NCBI GenBank assembly: GCA_023228945.1
Contig: JALOAI010000017.1
Span: 62,001 to 126,000, forward strand
Source of the DNA: Pigmentiphaga sp.
GTDB taxonomy: Bacteria; Pseudomonadota; Gammaproteobacteria; Burkholderiales; Burkholderiaceae_B
DNA: 64,000 bases
Reading direction: 5' to 3'
The notes under the pieces are model-generated. The model had not been told where the DNA came from and made no database searches. It saw only the letters and a program-made list of their open reading frames with translations. Position numbers and translations under genes: made by a program. This document shows, one piece after another, positions 44,009 through 52,459 of this stretch. The stretch's first letter is position 1, and each line of letters starts with the position of its first letter.

Positions 44009-44809
44009 TCATCCCTCGACCACCGCGTAGGCCGAGTGGTTGTGGATGGACTCGAAATTCTCGGCTTCCACTACGTAGCTCGCCACGCCGGGATAGGCCG
44101 CCACCGCGGCCGCCACGTCGCGCACGAGATCTTCGACGAACTTGGGATTGTCGTAGGCCCGTTCCGTGACGTATTTTTCGTCGGTACGCTTGAGCAGCCC
44201 CCAAAGCTCGCAGGACGCCTGCGCTTCGAGGGCACGGATCAGACCCTCGAGATCGAACGACGCCGCGTCGGCCAGCGCTACGGTCGCCGTAACGTGCGAT
44301 CGTTGATTGTGCGCGCCGTATTCGGAGATGGACTTCGAGCACGGACACAGGCTGGTAACCGGCACCACTACCCTGACTTCGGTATACACCGCCTCGGCCG
44401 TTGCCACCGCCCGCCACCGCACCTGGTAATCCATCAGACTTTTGACACCCGAAATGGGCGCGGTTTTCTGGATGAAGTAGGGAAACTCGGCCGCCAGGTC
44501 TCCGCGCTCCGCTTGGAGCAGGACCAGCATTTCGGCAGCCATGGCCTGGAACCCGGCCAGGCCGACGGGCCGCTGGCGATGGCATTCGAGCAGCGCCATG
44601 AAACGCGACATATGCGTGCCCTTTTGTTCCGCCGGCAACGCCACGGTAAGCGTCCAGGTGGCCACGGTGGGCAGGCTGCCTTCAGGCGTTGCCACCAACA
44701 TGGGCTGGCGCACGTCGCGGATGCCGACGCGCTGGATGGCGATCTGGCGGGTATCGAGGCTGGACTGCACGTCCGGCATGGTGAGAATGGAGTCGATCGG
44801 AGAATTCAT
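44009..44809 (-). CDS. folE2: GTP cyclohydrolase FolE2
   Basis: A 266-residue type IB GTP cyclohydrolase, the first step of folate and queuosine synthesis. It is the zinc-independent alternative to FolE. The motif TSLCPCSKSISEYGAHNQRS (about residues 147-166) contains the catalytic Cys and the QRS block, and FESIHNHSAYAVV closes the protein. It starts at ATG 44809. It is on the same strand as dxs, separated by 156 bases that contain repeat copy B. Confidence 0.96.
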   Translation of the reverse strand: MNSPIDSILTMPDVQSSLDTRQIAIQRVGIRDVRQPMLVATPEGSLPTVATWTLTVALPAEQKGTHMSRFMALLECHRQRPVGLAGFQAMAAEMLVLLQAERGDLAAEFPYFIQKTAPISGVKSLMDYQVRWRAVATAEAVYTEVRVVVPVTSLCPCSKSISEYGAHNQRSHVTATVALADAASFDLEGLIRALEAQASCELWGLLKRTDEKYVTERAYDNPKFVEDLVRDVAAAVAAYPGVASYVVEAENFESIHNHSAYAVVEG

Positions 44810-44825
44810 AGGCGAGCGGGATAAG

Positions 44826-44951
44826 GTGAAGAATTCCGGCCTGGCGGCCGGATCTTCTCCGCCACCAATCGGGGGCGCCTTTGGCGCCGCAGGGATCTGG
44901 CCTCGCTTGACCTCGCCCTGAGGGCGAGGCTTGCGCTTTGGCGCGTGGTCA
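44826..44951 (-). repeat. Full copy (B) of the dispersed structured repeat
   Basis: 126 bases on the minus strand, starting TGACCACGCGCCAAAGCGCA and ending GGCCGGAATTCTTCAC. Hairpins: CCTCGCC/GGGCGAGG, GGCGCC/GGCGCC and TCCGGCC/GGCCGGA. It aligns end to end with copy A with only a few gaps. It sits between dxs (stop 15 bases before it) and folE2 (start 16 bases after it), so both genes' transcripts may contain it. Confidence 0.7.
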
Positions 44952-44965
44952 TCCCGGATTATTCC

Positions 44966-46870
44966 TCAGTTTGAAGCCACGTGCCTGGGTACGATAGTCA
45001 TGGTTGGCATGAAGCGGCGTCGGATGGAGGCTTCGATGCCCGCGCCATCCAGCCCCACCTCGGCCAGCAGACCCGCCTGGTCGCCGTGGTCGATGAAGGT
45101 ATCGGGGAGCCCCAGTTGCAACAGCGGCGTGGTGCGGCCGGCCGCGTTGAGCACCTCGGCCACTGCGCTACCGGCGCCGCCCATGACGCAACCCTCTTCG
45201 AGGGTGACCAGACCGGCATAACGGCTGGCATGCTCCAGCACCAGGCTCGCGTCGAGAGGCTTGACGAAACGCATGTCGACCACCGTGGCATCGAGCGCTT
45301 CGGCGGCCTCCAGAGCCGCGGCGAGCCGCGTGCCGAACACCAGGATGGACACGCCGCCCGCCGGGTCGGCCTGCCGCTGCCGGCGCACCACACCCTTGCC
45401 CAGCGGCACGGTTTCAAGGGAGGGCGCCGGCATGGCGCCGGTGCCCACGCCCCGAGGATAACGCACGGTGGCCGGCCCGGGATGCTGGTAGCAGGTGGAC
45501 AGTAGCAAACGGCACTCGGCTTCGTCGGACGGCGTGGCCACCACCATGTTGGGGATACATCGCGTAAACGCAATATCGTAGTTGCCGGCATGAGTGGCGC
45601 CATCGGCGCCCACCAGCCCCGCGCGATCGAGCGCGAAGGTGACGTCCAGGTTCTGCAGCGCCACGTCGTGGATCAACTGATCGTAGGCTCGCTGCAGGAA
45701 TGTGGAATAAATGGCTACCACGGGCTTCTGGCCTTCACAGGCCAACCCGGCCGCAAAGGTGACCGCATGCTGTTCCGCGATGCCGACATCGAAATAGCGG
45801 CGCGGGAAGCGCTGCTCGAACTCGACCATCCCGCTACCCTCGCGCATGGCGGGGGTGATCCCCACCAGCCGCTCGTCAGCGGCCGCCATATCGCACAGCC
45901 ACTGCCCGAAAACCTGGGTGAAGCTCAGCTTTGCTGGCGTTGCCGCCGGCTTGATTCCCACCGCCGGATCGAACTTGCCCGGACCGTGATAGAGCACCGG
46001 ATCGGACTCCGCCAGCTTGTAGCCCTGGCCTTTTTTGGTGACCACGTGCAGGAACAACGGCCCGTTTTGCTGGCGCAGGTTCTGCAGCGTGGGCACCAGC
46101 GAATCGAGATCGTGCCCGTCGATCGGGCCGTAATAGGTAAAGCCCAGTTCTTCGAAAAAGGTGGCCGGGACGACCATGCCCTTGGCATGTTCCTCGAAAC
46201 GCCGCGCCAGTTCGAACACCGGCGGTACGTGCGACAGCACGGCCTTGCCGACATTGCGTGCCGCCGCATAGAACCGCCCCGACATCAGCCGGGCCAGATA
46301 GCGATTGAGCGCCCCCACCGGCGGCGAAATCGACATGTCGTTATCGTTGAGGATGACGAGCAGGTCGACGTCGGGCGTTACGCCGGCATTGTTGAGCGCC
46401 TCGAACGCCATGCCCGCGGTCATGGCGCCGTCGCCGATGATCGCGACGTGCTTGCGCGCCGCCCCGGTATTGCGGGACGCCACGGCCATGCCCAGGGCGG
46501 CCGAGATCGACGTGGACGAATGCGCCGTGCCGAAGGCGTCGAACTCGGATTCGGAACGTTTGGGAAATCCCGAAATACCGCCACGCTGCCGCAAGCGCGC
46601 CATGGCTTCGCGCCGCCCCGTGAGGATTTTGTGCGGGTAGGTTTGGTGGCCGACATCCCAGACCAGGCGATCGTGCGGCGTGTTGAACACATGATGCAGC
46701 GCGATGGTGAGCTCGACAGTCCCCAGGTTGGACGATAAATGACCGCCCGTGCGCGAAACCGATTGCAGTACGAACTGGCGCAGCTCATCGGCCAGCACGC
46801 GCAGCTGGGCACGCGATAGGCTGCGCAAGTCGGCAGGAGATGCGATGCGATCGAGATATTCGGTGGACAT
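44966..46870 (-). CDS. dxs: 1-deoxy-D-xylulose-5-phosphate synthase
   Basis: A 634-residue thiamine-diphosphate enzyme, the first step of the MEP isoprenoid pathway. Motifs: VWDVGHQTYPHKILTGRR, GTAHSSTSISAALGMA, the TPP motif GDGAMTAGMAFEALNNAG, and the transketolase pyrimidine domain with DRAGLVGADGATHAGNYD. The start ATG at 46870 has AGGG nine bases upstream; the ATG at 46879 would have AGGG touching it. It follows ispA by 55 bases in the same direction, so MEP entry and prenyl chain synthesis are expressed together. Confidence 0.97.
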   Translation of the reverse strand: MSTEYLDRIASPADLRSLSRAQLRVLADELRQFVLQSVSRTGGHLSSNLGTVELTIALHHVFNTPHDRLVWDVGHQTYPHKILTGRREAMARLRQRGGISGFPKRSESEFDAFGTAHSSTSISAALGMAVASRNTGAARKHVAIIGDGAMTAGMAFEALNNAGVTPDVDLLVILNDNDMSISPPVGALNRYLARLMSGRFYAAARNVGKAVLSHVPPVFELARRFEEHAKGMVVPATFFEELGFTYYGPIDGHDLDSLVPTLQNLRQQNGPLFLHVVTKKGQGYKLAESDPVLYHGPGKFDPAVGIKPAATPAKLSFTQVFGQWLCDMAAADERLVGITPAMREGSGMVEFEQRFPRRYFDVGIAEQHAVTFAAGLACEGQKPVVAIYSTFLQRAYDQLIHDVALQNLDVTFALDRAGLVGADGATHAGNYDIAFTRCIPNMVVATPSDEAECRLLLSTCYQHPGPATVRYPRGVGTGAMPAPSLETVPLGKGVVRRQRQADPAGGVSILVFGTRLAAALEAAEALDATVVDMRFVKPLDASLVLEHASRYAGLVTLEEGCVMGGAGSAVAEVLNAAGRTTPLLQLGLPDTFIDHGDQAGLLAEVGLDGAGIEASIRRRFMPTMTIVPRHVASN

Positions 46871-46896
46871 GCTGCTCATCCCTATTGATATATCAC

Positions 46897-46928
46897 CGGC
46901 GCGGGGCTTGCGCTCCGACACGGGGTCA
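46897..46928 (-). repeat. Partial copy (E) of the dispersed structured repeat at the ispA stop codon
   Basis: On the minus strand TGACCCCGTGTCGGAGCGCA then AGCCCCGCGCCGG, matching the entry block of copies A-C. The opening TGA is the ispA stop codon. Only the first ~32 bases of the element are present. Confidence 0.55.
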
Positions 46929-48239
46929 GTGCGTGCGCAACACCACGAAATCGGCCAGCCTGGCCAGCGCCCTGGCATGCCGGGCGGCTTCGGCCAGGTC
47001 GGCAAGGGCCGCGTGGGCCTGGCCGCGCAGCGACTCGGCGAAGTCGCGGGCGCCTTCGAGGCCGAGCAAGGAGACGTAGGTCGGCTTATTGGCGGCCTCG
47101 TCTTTGCCGGCGGTTTTGCCAAGGATCTGGCTATCGGTGGTGACGTCGAGGATATCGTCGACGACCTGGAAAGCCAGCCCCACGGCCTGTGCGTATTGAT
47201 CGAGCGCGAGCCGGGCGGCGGAGCTGGCGCCGGCCGCAATGGCGCCCAGGCTCACGCTGGCGCGCAACAGCGCGCCGGTTTTCAAGCGATGCATGGTTTC
47301 GAGCTGGGCGAGATCGAGCGCCACGCCCACGCTCTGCAGATCGATCGCCTGGCCTCCGACCATGCCGCGGCTGCCGATGGCGCCGGCCAGCACCTGAGTG
47401 GCCTGGACCACCAGCGCCGGCGCTATCGGCATGCCAGCCAGGGCCTCGAAGGCAAGTGGCTGCAGCGCATCGCCCGCCAGCATGGCAGTGGCCTCATCGT
47501 ACTTCACGTGGACCGTGGGCAGACCTCGCCTGAGGACGTCGTTGTCCATGCACGGCAGATCATCATGCACTAAAGAATAGGCGTGCACCAGCTCGACCGC
47601 CGCCGCCGCGGCATCGAGCGCCGCGGCGGCGGCCGGACCACTGGCCTGGCAGGCCTGGCCCGCGGCATAGACCAATAGCGCCCGCACCCTTTTGCCACCA
47701 CCCAATACCGCGTAGTGCATGGCCTCGTGAAGGCGCGCGGGTTCGGCCTGGGCCGGCGGCAAATGACGAAGCAGGGCCGCCTCGGCGCGCTCGCGATGCT
47801 GCTCCTGCCAGGATTCGAATGCCAATCGATCGGCGCGCGGCGCGGGCACGGCGGGGCCGCCCGGCCTTACGACCAGGCGAGCTTCACCAACCTGGGCCGA
47901 AGAGGCCTTCAGCTCTGGCGGCTGGCTCGGCGCGCTGGATGGACTGCCCTCCGGTCGCTGCGCGACTTCCTCCCCGGGGGAGGATTCGCGCTTGGGACGG
48001 CCCGGCGCGCTGGATGGACTGCCCTCCAGTCGCTGCGCGACTTCCTCCCCGGGGGAGGATTCGCGCTTGGGACGGCCCGGCGCGCTGGATGGACTGCCCT
48101 CCAGTCGCTGCGCGACTTCCTCCCCGGGGGAGGATTCGCGCTTGGGACGGCCCGGCGCGCTGGATGGACTGCCCTCCAGTCGCTGCGCGACTTCCTCCCC
48201 GGGGGAGAATTCGCGCTTGGGACGGCCCGGCGCGCTCAT
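46926..48239 (-). CDS. ispA: Farnesyl diphosphate synthase with repeat-bearing N-terminal extension
   Basis: A polyprenyl synthase that makes farnesyl diphosphate. Core motifs: MHYAVLGGGKRVRALLVYAA, first aspartate-rich SLVHDDLPCMDND, and second LAFQVVDDILDVTTD. From the ATG at 48239, which overlaps the xseB stop as ATGA, the product has 437 residues against about 300 in the family. The extra part is four 25-residue repeats (units run from GRPKR through SPGEEVAQ to EGSPSSAP) plus a linker. A GTG at 47849 would give a normal 307-residue enzyme and leave the repeats untranslated. The frame is open through all four repeats, so both readings remain possible. Confidence 0.9.
   Translation of the reverse strand: MSAPGRPKREFSPGEEVAQRLEGSPSSAPGRPKRESSPGEEVAQRLEGSPSSAPGRPKRESSPGEEVAQRLEGSPSSAPGRPKRESSPGEEVAQRPEGSPSSAPSQPPELKASSAQVGEARLVVRPGGPAVPAPRADRLAFESWQEQHRERAEAALLRHLPPAQAEPARLHEAMHYAVLGGGKRVRALLVYAAGQACQASGPAAAAALDAAAAAVELVHAYSLVHDDLPCMDNDVLRRGLPTVHVKYDEATAMLAGDALQPLAFEALAGMPIAPALVVQATQVLAGAIGSRGMVGGQAIDLQSVGVALDLAQLETMHRLKTGALLRASVSLGAIAAGASSAARLALDQYAQAVGLAFQVVDDILDVTTDSQILGKTAGKDEAANKPTYVSLLGLEGARDFAESLRGQAHAALADLAEAARHARALARLADFVVLRTH
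47931..48230. repeat. Four tandem 75-bp repeats at the 5' end of ispA
   Basis: Units begin at 47931, 48006, 48081 and 48156 (block CGCGCTGGATGGACTG) with an exact 75-base period and only one or two differences between copies. Each contains the palindrome CCTCCCCGGGGGAGG, then TTCGCGCTTGGGACGGCCCG. The period is a multiple of three, so the ispA frame is kept. The block order (GC palindrome, then TTC...GGGxCGGCC) resembles the intergenic repeat at 38075-38226. Confidence 0.92.
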
Positions 48240-48583
48240 GCGTCGCCCCTCAGGTCGTCGCCCTCCAGCGGCCGCAGCAGGTCGGCGTCGAGCACCTGCA
48301 CCTGTTTTTCGGCCCGGGCCAGGCGCTCCTGGCACAGACGCACCAGCTCTACGCCACGACGGTAATCGTGCAGGCTTGCGTCGAGCGAGAGTTCACCCGA
48401 CTCGAGGCGTTGCACCAGGGTTTCGAGGTCCGCCAGGGCGGCCTCGAAGTCGGCGGGCAGCTCTTGCGCCGGCGTGGCGGGCGTACCGGCCAGCGGCGGC
48501 TCCGACAACAAGTCGGGCCCAAGCGCCGTGGCGCCGCCCTCCTCGGTTTGAGATTTGGCTCGTGCCAAGCGAACCTCCGGCAT
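48236..48583 (-). CDS. xseB: Exodeoxyribonuclease VII small subunit
   Basis: Small helical subunit of exonuclease VII. The conserved part is LPADFEAALADLETLVQRLE, GELSLDASLHDYRRGVELV and CQERLARAEKQVQVL. With the ATG at 48583 it has 115 residues, longer than the usual 75-90. A TTG at 48568 has GGAGG five bases upstream and is a credible alternative start. Its stop overlaps the ispA ATG (ATGA), so the two are translationally coupled, as in many proteobacteria. The large subunit xseA is not in the window. Confidence 0.9.
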   Translation of the reverse strand: MPEVRLARAKSQTEEGGATALGPDLLSEPPLAGTPATPAQELPADFEAALADLETLVQRLESGELSLDASLHDYRRGVELVRLCQERLARAEKQVQVLDADLLRPLEGDDLRGDA

Positions 48584-48798
48584 CGATCAGCGACAAACCT
48601 GGGATTGTAGGGCAAACCGGCAGTCGGCTCGCGATGCCGCGGTATGTGAATGTGTCGGCCCCTACCCGACGCAGGCCCCGATTCCACTTTGCACACGTCT
48701 AAGATCATGTTATTACTACCAAATTCACGCTACAATGCTAGGTTTGTTCGATCTCGCCGCCCCGCCTGCTGCGACGCTCAGCCACGCGGAGGGACTCC

Positions 48799-49962
48799 AT
48801 GACCGATATCGCTCGTTTGGCACATGTAGCGGCCAGCCGCGCCCAATTGCCGGTTTCCGCTTATTTCGATCCTGATCGCTTTGCCCGAGAGCAACGGCGC
48901 ATCTTCCAGCAATCGGCCCAGTACCAAGGCCACGAAAAACTCGTGCCCGACGTCGGCGATTACCGCACCCTGCTGCACGAAGACAACGGCCGAGTCCTGG
49001 TGCGCAACCCCGAAGGGGTCGAGCTGCTCTCCAACGTTTGCCGCCACCGGCAGGCGCTGATGCTGGGCGGCAAGGCCGGCGATGTGGCCGGCGCCGCGGA
49101 TTGCGCCGGCAACCTGCGGGCACAGGGCGGCAATATCGTGTGCCCGCTGCACCGCTGGACCTACGAGCCCGGCGGCCGCCTGCTCGGCGCGCCGCAGTTC
49201 GAACGCAAGCCATCGCTCGATCTCCAGCGCTTTCCGCTGCAGAACGTCGAGGGGCTGTTGTTCGAGGGGCCTCGCCAGGCCGCGGCCGATCTCGGCGCCC
49301 TGTTCTCGCGCCCCGAGTTCGATTTCAGCGACTACGTCCTCGACCGGGTCGAACACCATCAGTGCCATTACAACTGGAAGACCTTCATCGAGGTTTATCT
49401 CGAGGACTATCACGTCGGCCCCTTCCATCCGGGCCTGGGCCAATTCGTTACCTGCGACGACCTGCAGTGGGAGTTCGCCCCCTGGTTCAGCCTGCAGCGG
49501 GTGGGCGTGCACAAGGCCCTCGCCCAGCCCGGCTCCGGCGTCTACCAGCGCTGGCACGATCAGCTCCTGGCCTACCGCCAGGGCAAGGCGCCCGATTTCG
49601 GCGCGATCTGGGTAACGTACTTCCCTACCCATATGATCGAAATCTATCCGCACACCCTGGTGCTCTCCACGCTCTATCCCAAGAGCCCCCAGGAAACCGT
49701 TAACATCGTGGAGTTCTACTACCCCGAGGAAATCGTCGCCTTCGAGCGCGAGTTCGTCGAGGCGCAGCAAACCGCCTATATGGAAACCGCCATCGAAGAC
49801 GACGAAATCGCCGAGCGCATGGACGCCGGCCGCCGCCGCCTGATGGAACGCGGCGTGAGCGAATCCGGTCCGTACCAATCGCCCATGGAAGACGGCATGC
49901 AGCACTTCCACGAGTGGTACCGGCAGATCATGGACGAACCCGTTCCCCACGAATCCCGCTGA
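48799..49962 (+). CDS. Rieske aromatic-ring-hydroxylating oxygenase alpha subunit, unusual cluster spacing
   Basis: A 387-residue Rieske non-heme-iron oxygenase. Cluster ligands are C81-R-H83 and C115-P-L-H118, but 31 residues separate the two halves, against 17 in the Rieske protein at 24007-25062; the extra loop (GKAGDVAGAADCAGNLRAQG) is Gly/Ala-rich. The catalytic site is EVYLEDYHVGPFHPG (H-x4-H). The ATG at 48799 has GGAGGGAC just upstream. It is divergent from xseB across a 215-base gap, with a possible -10 TACAAT at 48731. It is a monocistronic gene ending in a good terminator. The substrate is unknown. Confidence 0.88.
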   Translation: MTDIARLAHVAASRAQLPVSAYFDPDRFAREQRRIFQQSAQYQGHEKLVPDVGDYRTLLHEDNGRVLVRNPEGVELLSNVCRHRQALMLGGKAGDVAGAADCAGNLRAQGGNIVCPLHRWTYEPGGRLLGAPQFERKPSLDLQRFPLQNVEGLLFEGPRQAAADLGALFSRPEFDFSDYVLDRVEHHQCHYNWKTFIEVYLEDYHVGPFHPGLGQFVTCDDLQWEFAPWFSLQRVGVHKALAQPGSGVYQRWHDQLLAYRQGKAPDFGAIWVTYFPTHMIEIYPHTLVLSTLYPKSPQETVNIVEFYYPEEIVAFEREFVEAQQTAYMETAIEDDEIAERMDAGRRRLMERGVSESGPYQSPMEDGMQHFHEWYRQIMDEPVPHESR

Positions 49963-49972
49963 CGCCCTTCCC

Positions 49973-50000
49973 GCCCGGCCCATTCCGCCGGGCATTTTTT
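49973..50000 (+). terminator. Rho-independent terminator of the Rieske gene
   Basis: The perfect 7-bp stem GCCCGGC/GCCGGGC with a 7-base loop is followed by ATTTTTT. It lies 11 bases past the stop codon and upstream of miaB. Confidence 0.88.
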
Positions 50001-50033
50001 CCGCCCACGGGCTAATCCCCGCCACGGCCACCT

Positions 50034-51419
50034 ATGAGCACCGACACCGCAAACCCGCCCCGCAAATTGTTCATCCGCACTTTCGGCTGCCAGATGAACG
50101 AATACGACTCCGCCAAAATGATCGATGTGCTCAATGCCGATCAGGCCCTGGAGCTCACCGATCGCCCCGAGGAAGCCGACGTCATTCTCTTCAACACCTG
50201 TTCCGTGCGCGAAAAAGCCCAGGAAAAAGTGTTTTCCGATCTCGGGCGCATGCGTCTGCTCAAGCAAGAGAAGCCCGGCCTCGTGATCGGCGTGGGCGGT
50301 TGCGTTGCCAGCCAGGAAGGCCAGGCCATCGTCGAGCGCGCACCGTATGTCGATGTGGTGTTCGGGCCGCAAACCCTGCATCGCCTGCCCGAGATGATCG
50401 CGCGCCGGCGCAGCGAGCGCCGCCCGCAGGTCGACATCAGCTTCCCCGAGATCGAGAAGTTCGATAACCTCCCGTCCGCGCGCATCGACGGCCCCACCGC
50501 CTTCGTCTCCATCATGGAGGGCTGCAGCAAATATTGCAGTTTCTGTGTGGTGCCTTATACCCGCGGCAAAGAGGTGTCGCGGCCCTTCGACGACGTCCTG
50601 GTGGAAGTCGCCGACCTCGCCGACCAAGGCGTGCGCGAAGTCACCCTGCTCGGGCAGAACGTCAATGCCTACCGGGCGCCGCTGGGCGACGCCGGCGAGA
50701 TCGCCGATTTCGCCCTGCTGCTCGAATACGTGCACGAAATCCCCGGCATCGAGCGCATTCGCTACACCACCTCGCATCCCAAGGAGATGACGCCCCGGCT
50801 GATCGAGGCCCACGGCAATCTGCCCAAACTGGTGCCCTTTGTGCACCTGCCGGTGCAGGCCGGCAGCGATACCATCCTGGCCGCCATGAAGCGCGGCTAC
50901 ACCGCGCTCGAGTTCAAATCCATCGTGCGCCGCCTGCGCGCCGCGCGGCCCGGGCTCACGCTGTCCTCCGACTTCATCGTTGGTTTCCCCGGCGAAACCG
51001 AGGCCGACTTCGAACGTACGATGCAGCTCATCCGCGACGTCGGCTTCGACCAGTCCTTCTCCTTCGTGTATTCGCGCCGGCCGGGCACGCCCGCCGCCGA
51101 CCTGGAAGACGACACGCCGCAAGACGTCAAGCTCAAGCGGCTGCAGCGCTTGCAGGCCCTGATCAACGAACAGGCCGCCGTGATCAACGCCAGCATGGTG
51201 GGCAAGCCGCACCGCGTCCTCGTCGAAGGCTATTCCAAGCGCAGCCGCGACGAGCTGATGGGCCGCACCGAGAACAACCGCATCGTCAACTTTCCCGCGC
51301 CCTCGCGCCTGATCGGCCAAATGATCGACGTCGTCATCACCGAGGCCAGGGCCCATACTCTGCGCGGCGAAGTCCTCACCGCCGAATCTTCCCCCCTCTC
51401 CGGAGTCGCCAACGCATGA
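50034..51419 (+). CDS. miaB: tRNA-2-methylthio-N6-dimethylallyladenosine synthase
   Basis: A 461-residue radical-SAM methylthiotransferase that modifies A37 of tRNAs reading UNN codons. The N-terminal cluster-binding domain has RTFGCQMNEYD, FNTCSVREKA and GVGGCVASQEG. The radical-SAM motif is GCSKYCSFCVVPYTRG (C-x3-C-x2-C). The C-terminal TRAM domain covers HRVLVEGYSKRSRDELMGRT. It starts at ATG 50034. Its stop overlaps the phoH-like start (ATGA), the standard miaB-phoH-ybeY order. Confidence 0.97.
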   Translation: MSTDTANPPRKLFIRTFGCQMNEYDSAKMIDVLNADQALELTDRPEEADVILFNTCSVREKAQEKVFSDLGRMRLLKQEKPGLVIGVGGCVASQEGQAIVERAPYVDVVFGPQTLHRLPEMIARRRSERRPQVDISFPEIEKFDNLPSARIDGPTAFVSIMEGCSKYCSFCVVPYTRGKEVSRPFDDVLVEVADLADQGVREVTLLGQNVNAYRAPLGDAGEIADFALLLEYVHEIPGIERIRYTTSHPKEMTPRLIEAHGNLPKLVPFVHLPVQAGSDTILAAMKRGYTALEFKSIVRRLRAARPGLTLSSDFIVGFPGETEADFERTMQLIRDVGFDQSFSFVYSRRPGTPAADLEDDTPQDVKLKRLQRLQALINEQAAVINASMVGKPHRVLVEGYSKRSRDELMGRTENNRIVNFPAPSRLIGQMIDVVITEARAHTLRGEVLTAESSPLSGVANA

Positions 51420-52450
51420 GCCAGGGCCGTCAACGACAGCGCCGTCCGCAATCCGCCACCGTTTTGCTCGATGGCGACAACACCCACCTGGCCAACCTCT
51501 GCGGCCCGATCGACGAAAACCTGCGCCAAGTGGCGGCGGCCTACGACGTTGAACTGGCGCGCCGCGGCAACCGCGTTACCCTCACCGGCGAGCGCGCCGA
51601 AGAAGCCGCGGTGGCGCTCAATTTTCTGCACGTGCGTGCGCGCCACACCGCGCTGTCGGTGGACGACGTGCAGCTCGGGCTGGTCGAGCTCAAAGCGATG
51701 CAGCGCCACAGCCCGGACGCCGACAGCGACGAAGTGAACGGCGACAGCCCGGCGTCCAACATGCCACCGGATCCCGACGACGAAACCATCGTGCTGCGCA
51801 CCAAGCGCACCGATCTGCGCCCGCGCACGCCACGCCAGCATCGCTACTTGAAGCACATCCTGAGCCACGACATTACCTTCGGCACCGGCCCCGCCGGCAC
51901 CGGCAAGACCTGGCTGGCGGTGGCCTGCGCGATCGATGCCCTCGAACGCGATGCGGTGCAGCGCCTGGTGCTCACGCGCCCCGCGGTGGAGGCCGGCGAA
52001 CGGCTGGGCTTTCTGCCGGGCGATCTCACTCAAAAAGTCGATCCTTACCTGCGGCCGCTCTATGACGCACTCTACGACCTGCTGGGCTATGAGCGCGTGC
52101 AGAAGCTGTTCGAGAAGCAGGTAATCGAGATCGCGCCGCTGGCCTATATGCGGGGCCGAACGCTCAACCACGCCTTCGTGATCCTCGACGAAGCCCAGAA
52201 CACCACGCCGGAACAAATGAAAATGTTCCTTACCCGAATCGGGTTTGGCAGCAAGGCGGTGATCACCGGCGACCCGTCGCAGGTCGACCTGCCCAAGGGC
52301 CAGCGCAGCGGCCTGGCCGATGCGCTGGGCGTGCTGCGCGAAGTCAACGGCATTGCGATGTCCGAGTTCACCAGCCGCGACGTTGTGCGCCACCCCTTGG
52401 TGGCGCGCATCGTCGAAGCCTACGAACGCTCGGCGCCGCCGGCCAACTAA
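51416..52450 (+). CDS. ybeZ: PhoH-like ATPase (YbeZ)
   Basis: A 344-residue PhoH-family ATPase. An N-terminal ~100-residue nucleic-acid-binding part (NRVTLTGERAEEAAVALNFL) is followed by a variable acidic linker (residues ~98-125). The P-loop ATPase has Walker A GTGPAGTGKTWLAVACAID at residues 156-174, LTRPAVEAGERLGFLPGDL, and Walker B AFVILDEAQNTT. YbeZ works with YbeY in rRNA processing. The ATG at 51416 overlaps the miaB stop by four bases; ybeY starts nine bases after its own stop. Confidence 0.95.
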   Translation: MSQGRQRQRRPQSATVLLDGDNTHLANLCGPIDENLRQVAAAYDVELARRGNRVTLTGERAEEAAVALNFLHVRARHTALSVDDVQLGLVELKAMQRHSPDADSDEVNGDSPASNMPPDPDDETIVLRTKRTDLRPRTPRQHRYLKHILSHDITFGTGPAGTGKTWLAVACAIDALERDAVQRLVLTRPAVEAGERLGFLPGDLTQKVDPYLRPLYDALYDLLGYERVQKLFEKQVIEIAPLAYMRGRTLNHAFVILDEAQNTTPEQMKMFLTRIGFGSKAVITGDPSQVDLPKGQRSGLADALGVLREVNGIAMSEFTSRDVVRHPLVARIVEAYERSAPPAN

Positions 52451-52459
52451 GCTCCGGCG

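Noticed and set aside
47931..48230. CRISPR array
   Set aside because: The 75-bp units are directly adjacent with no unique spacers, so this is a simple tandem repeat.
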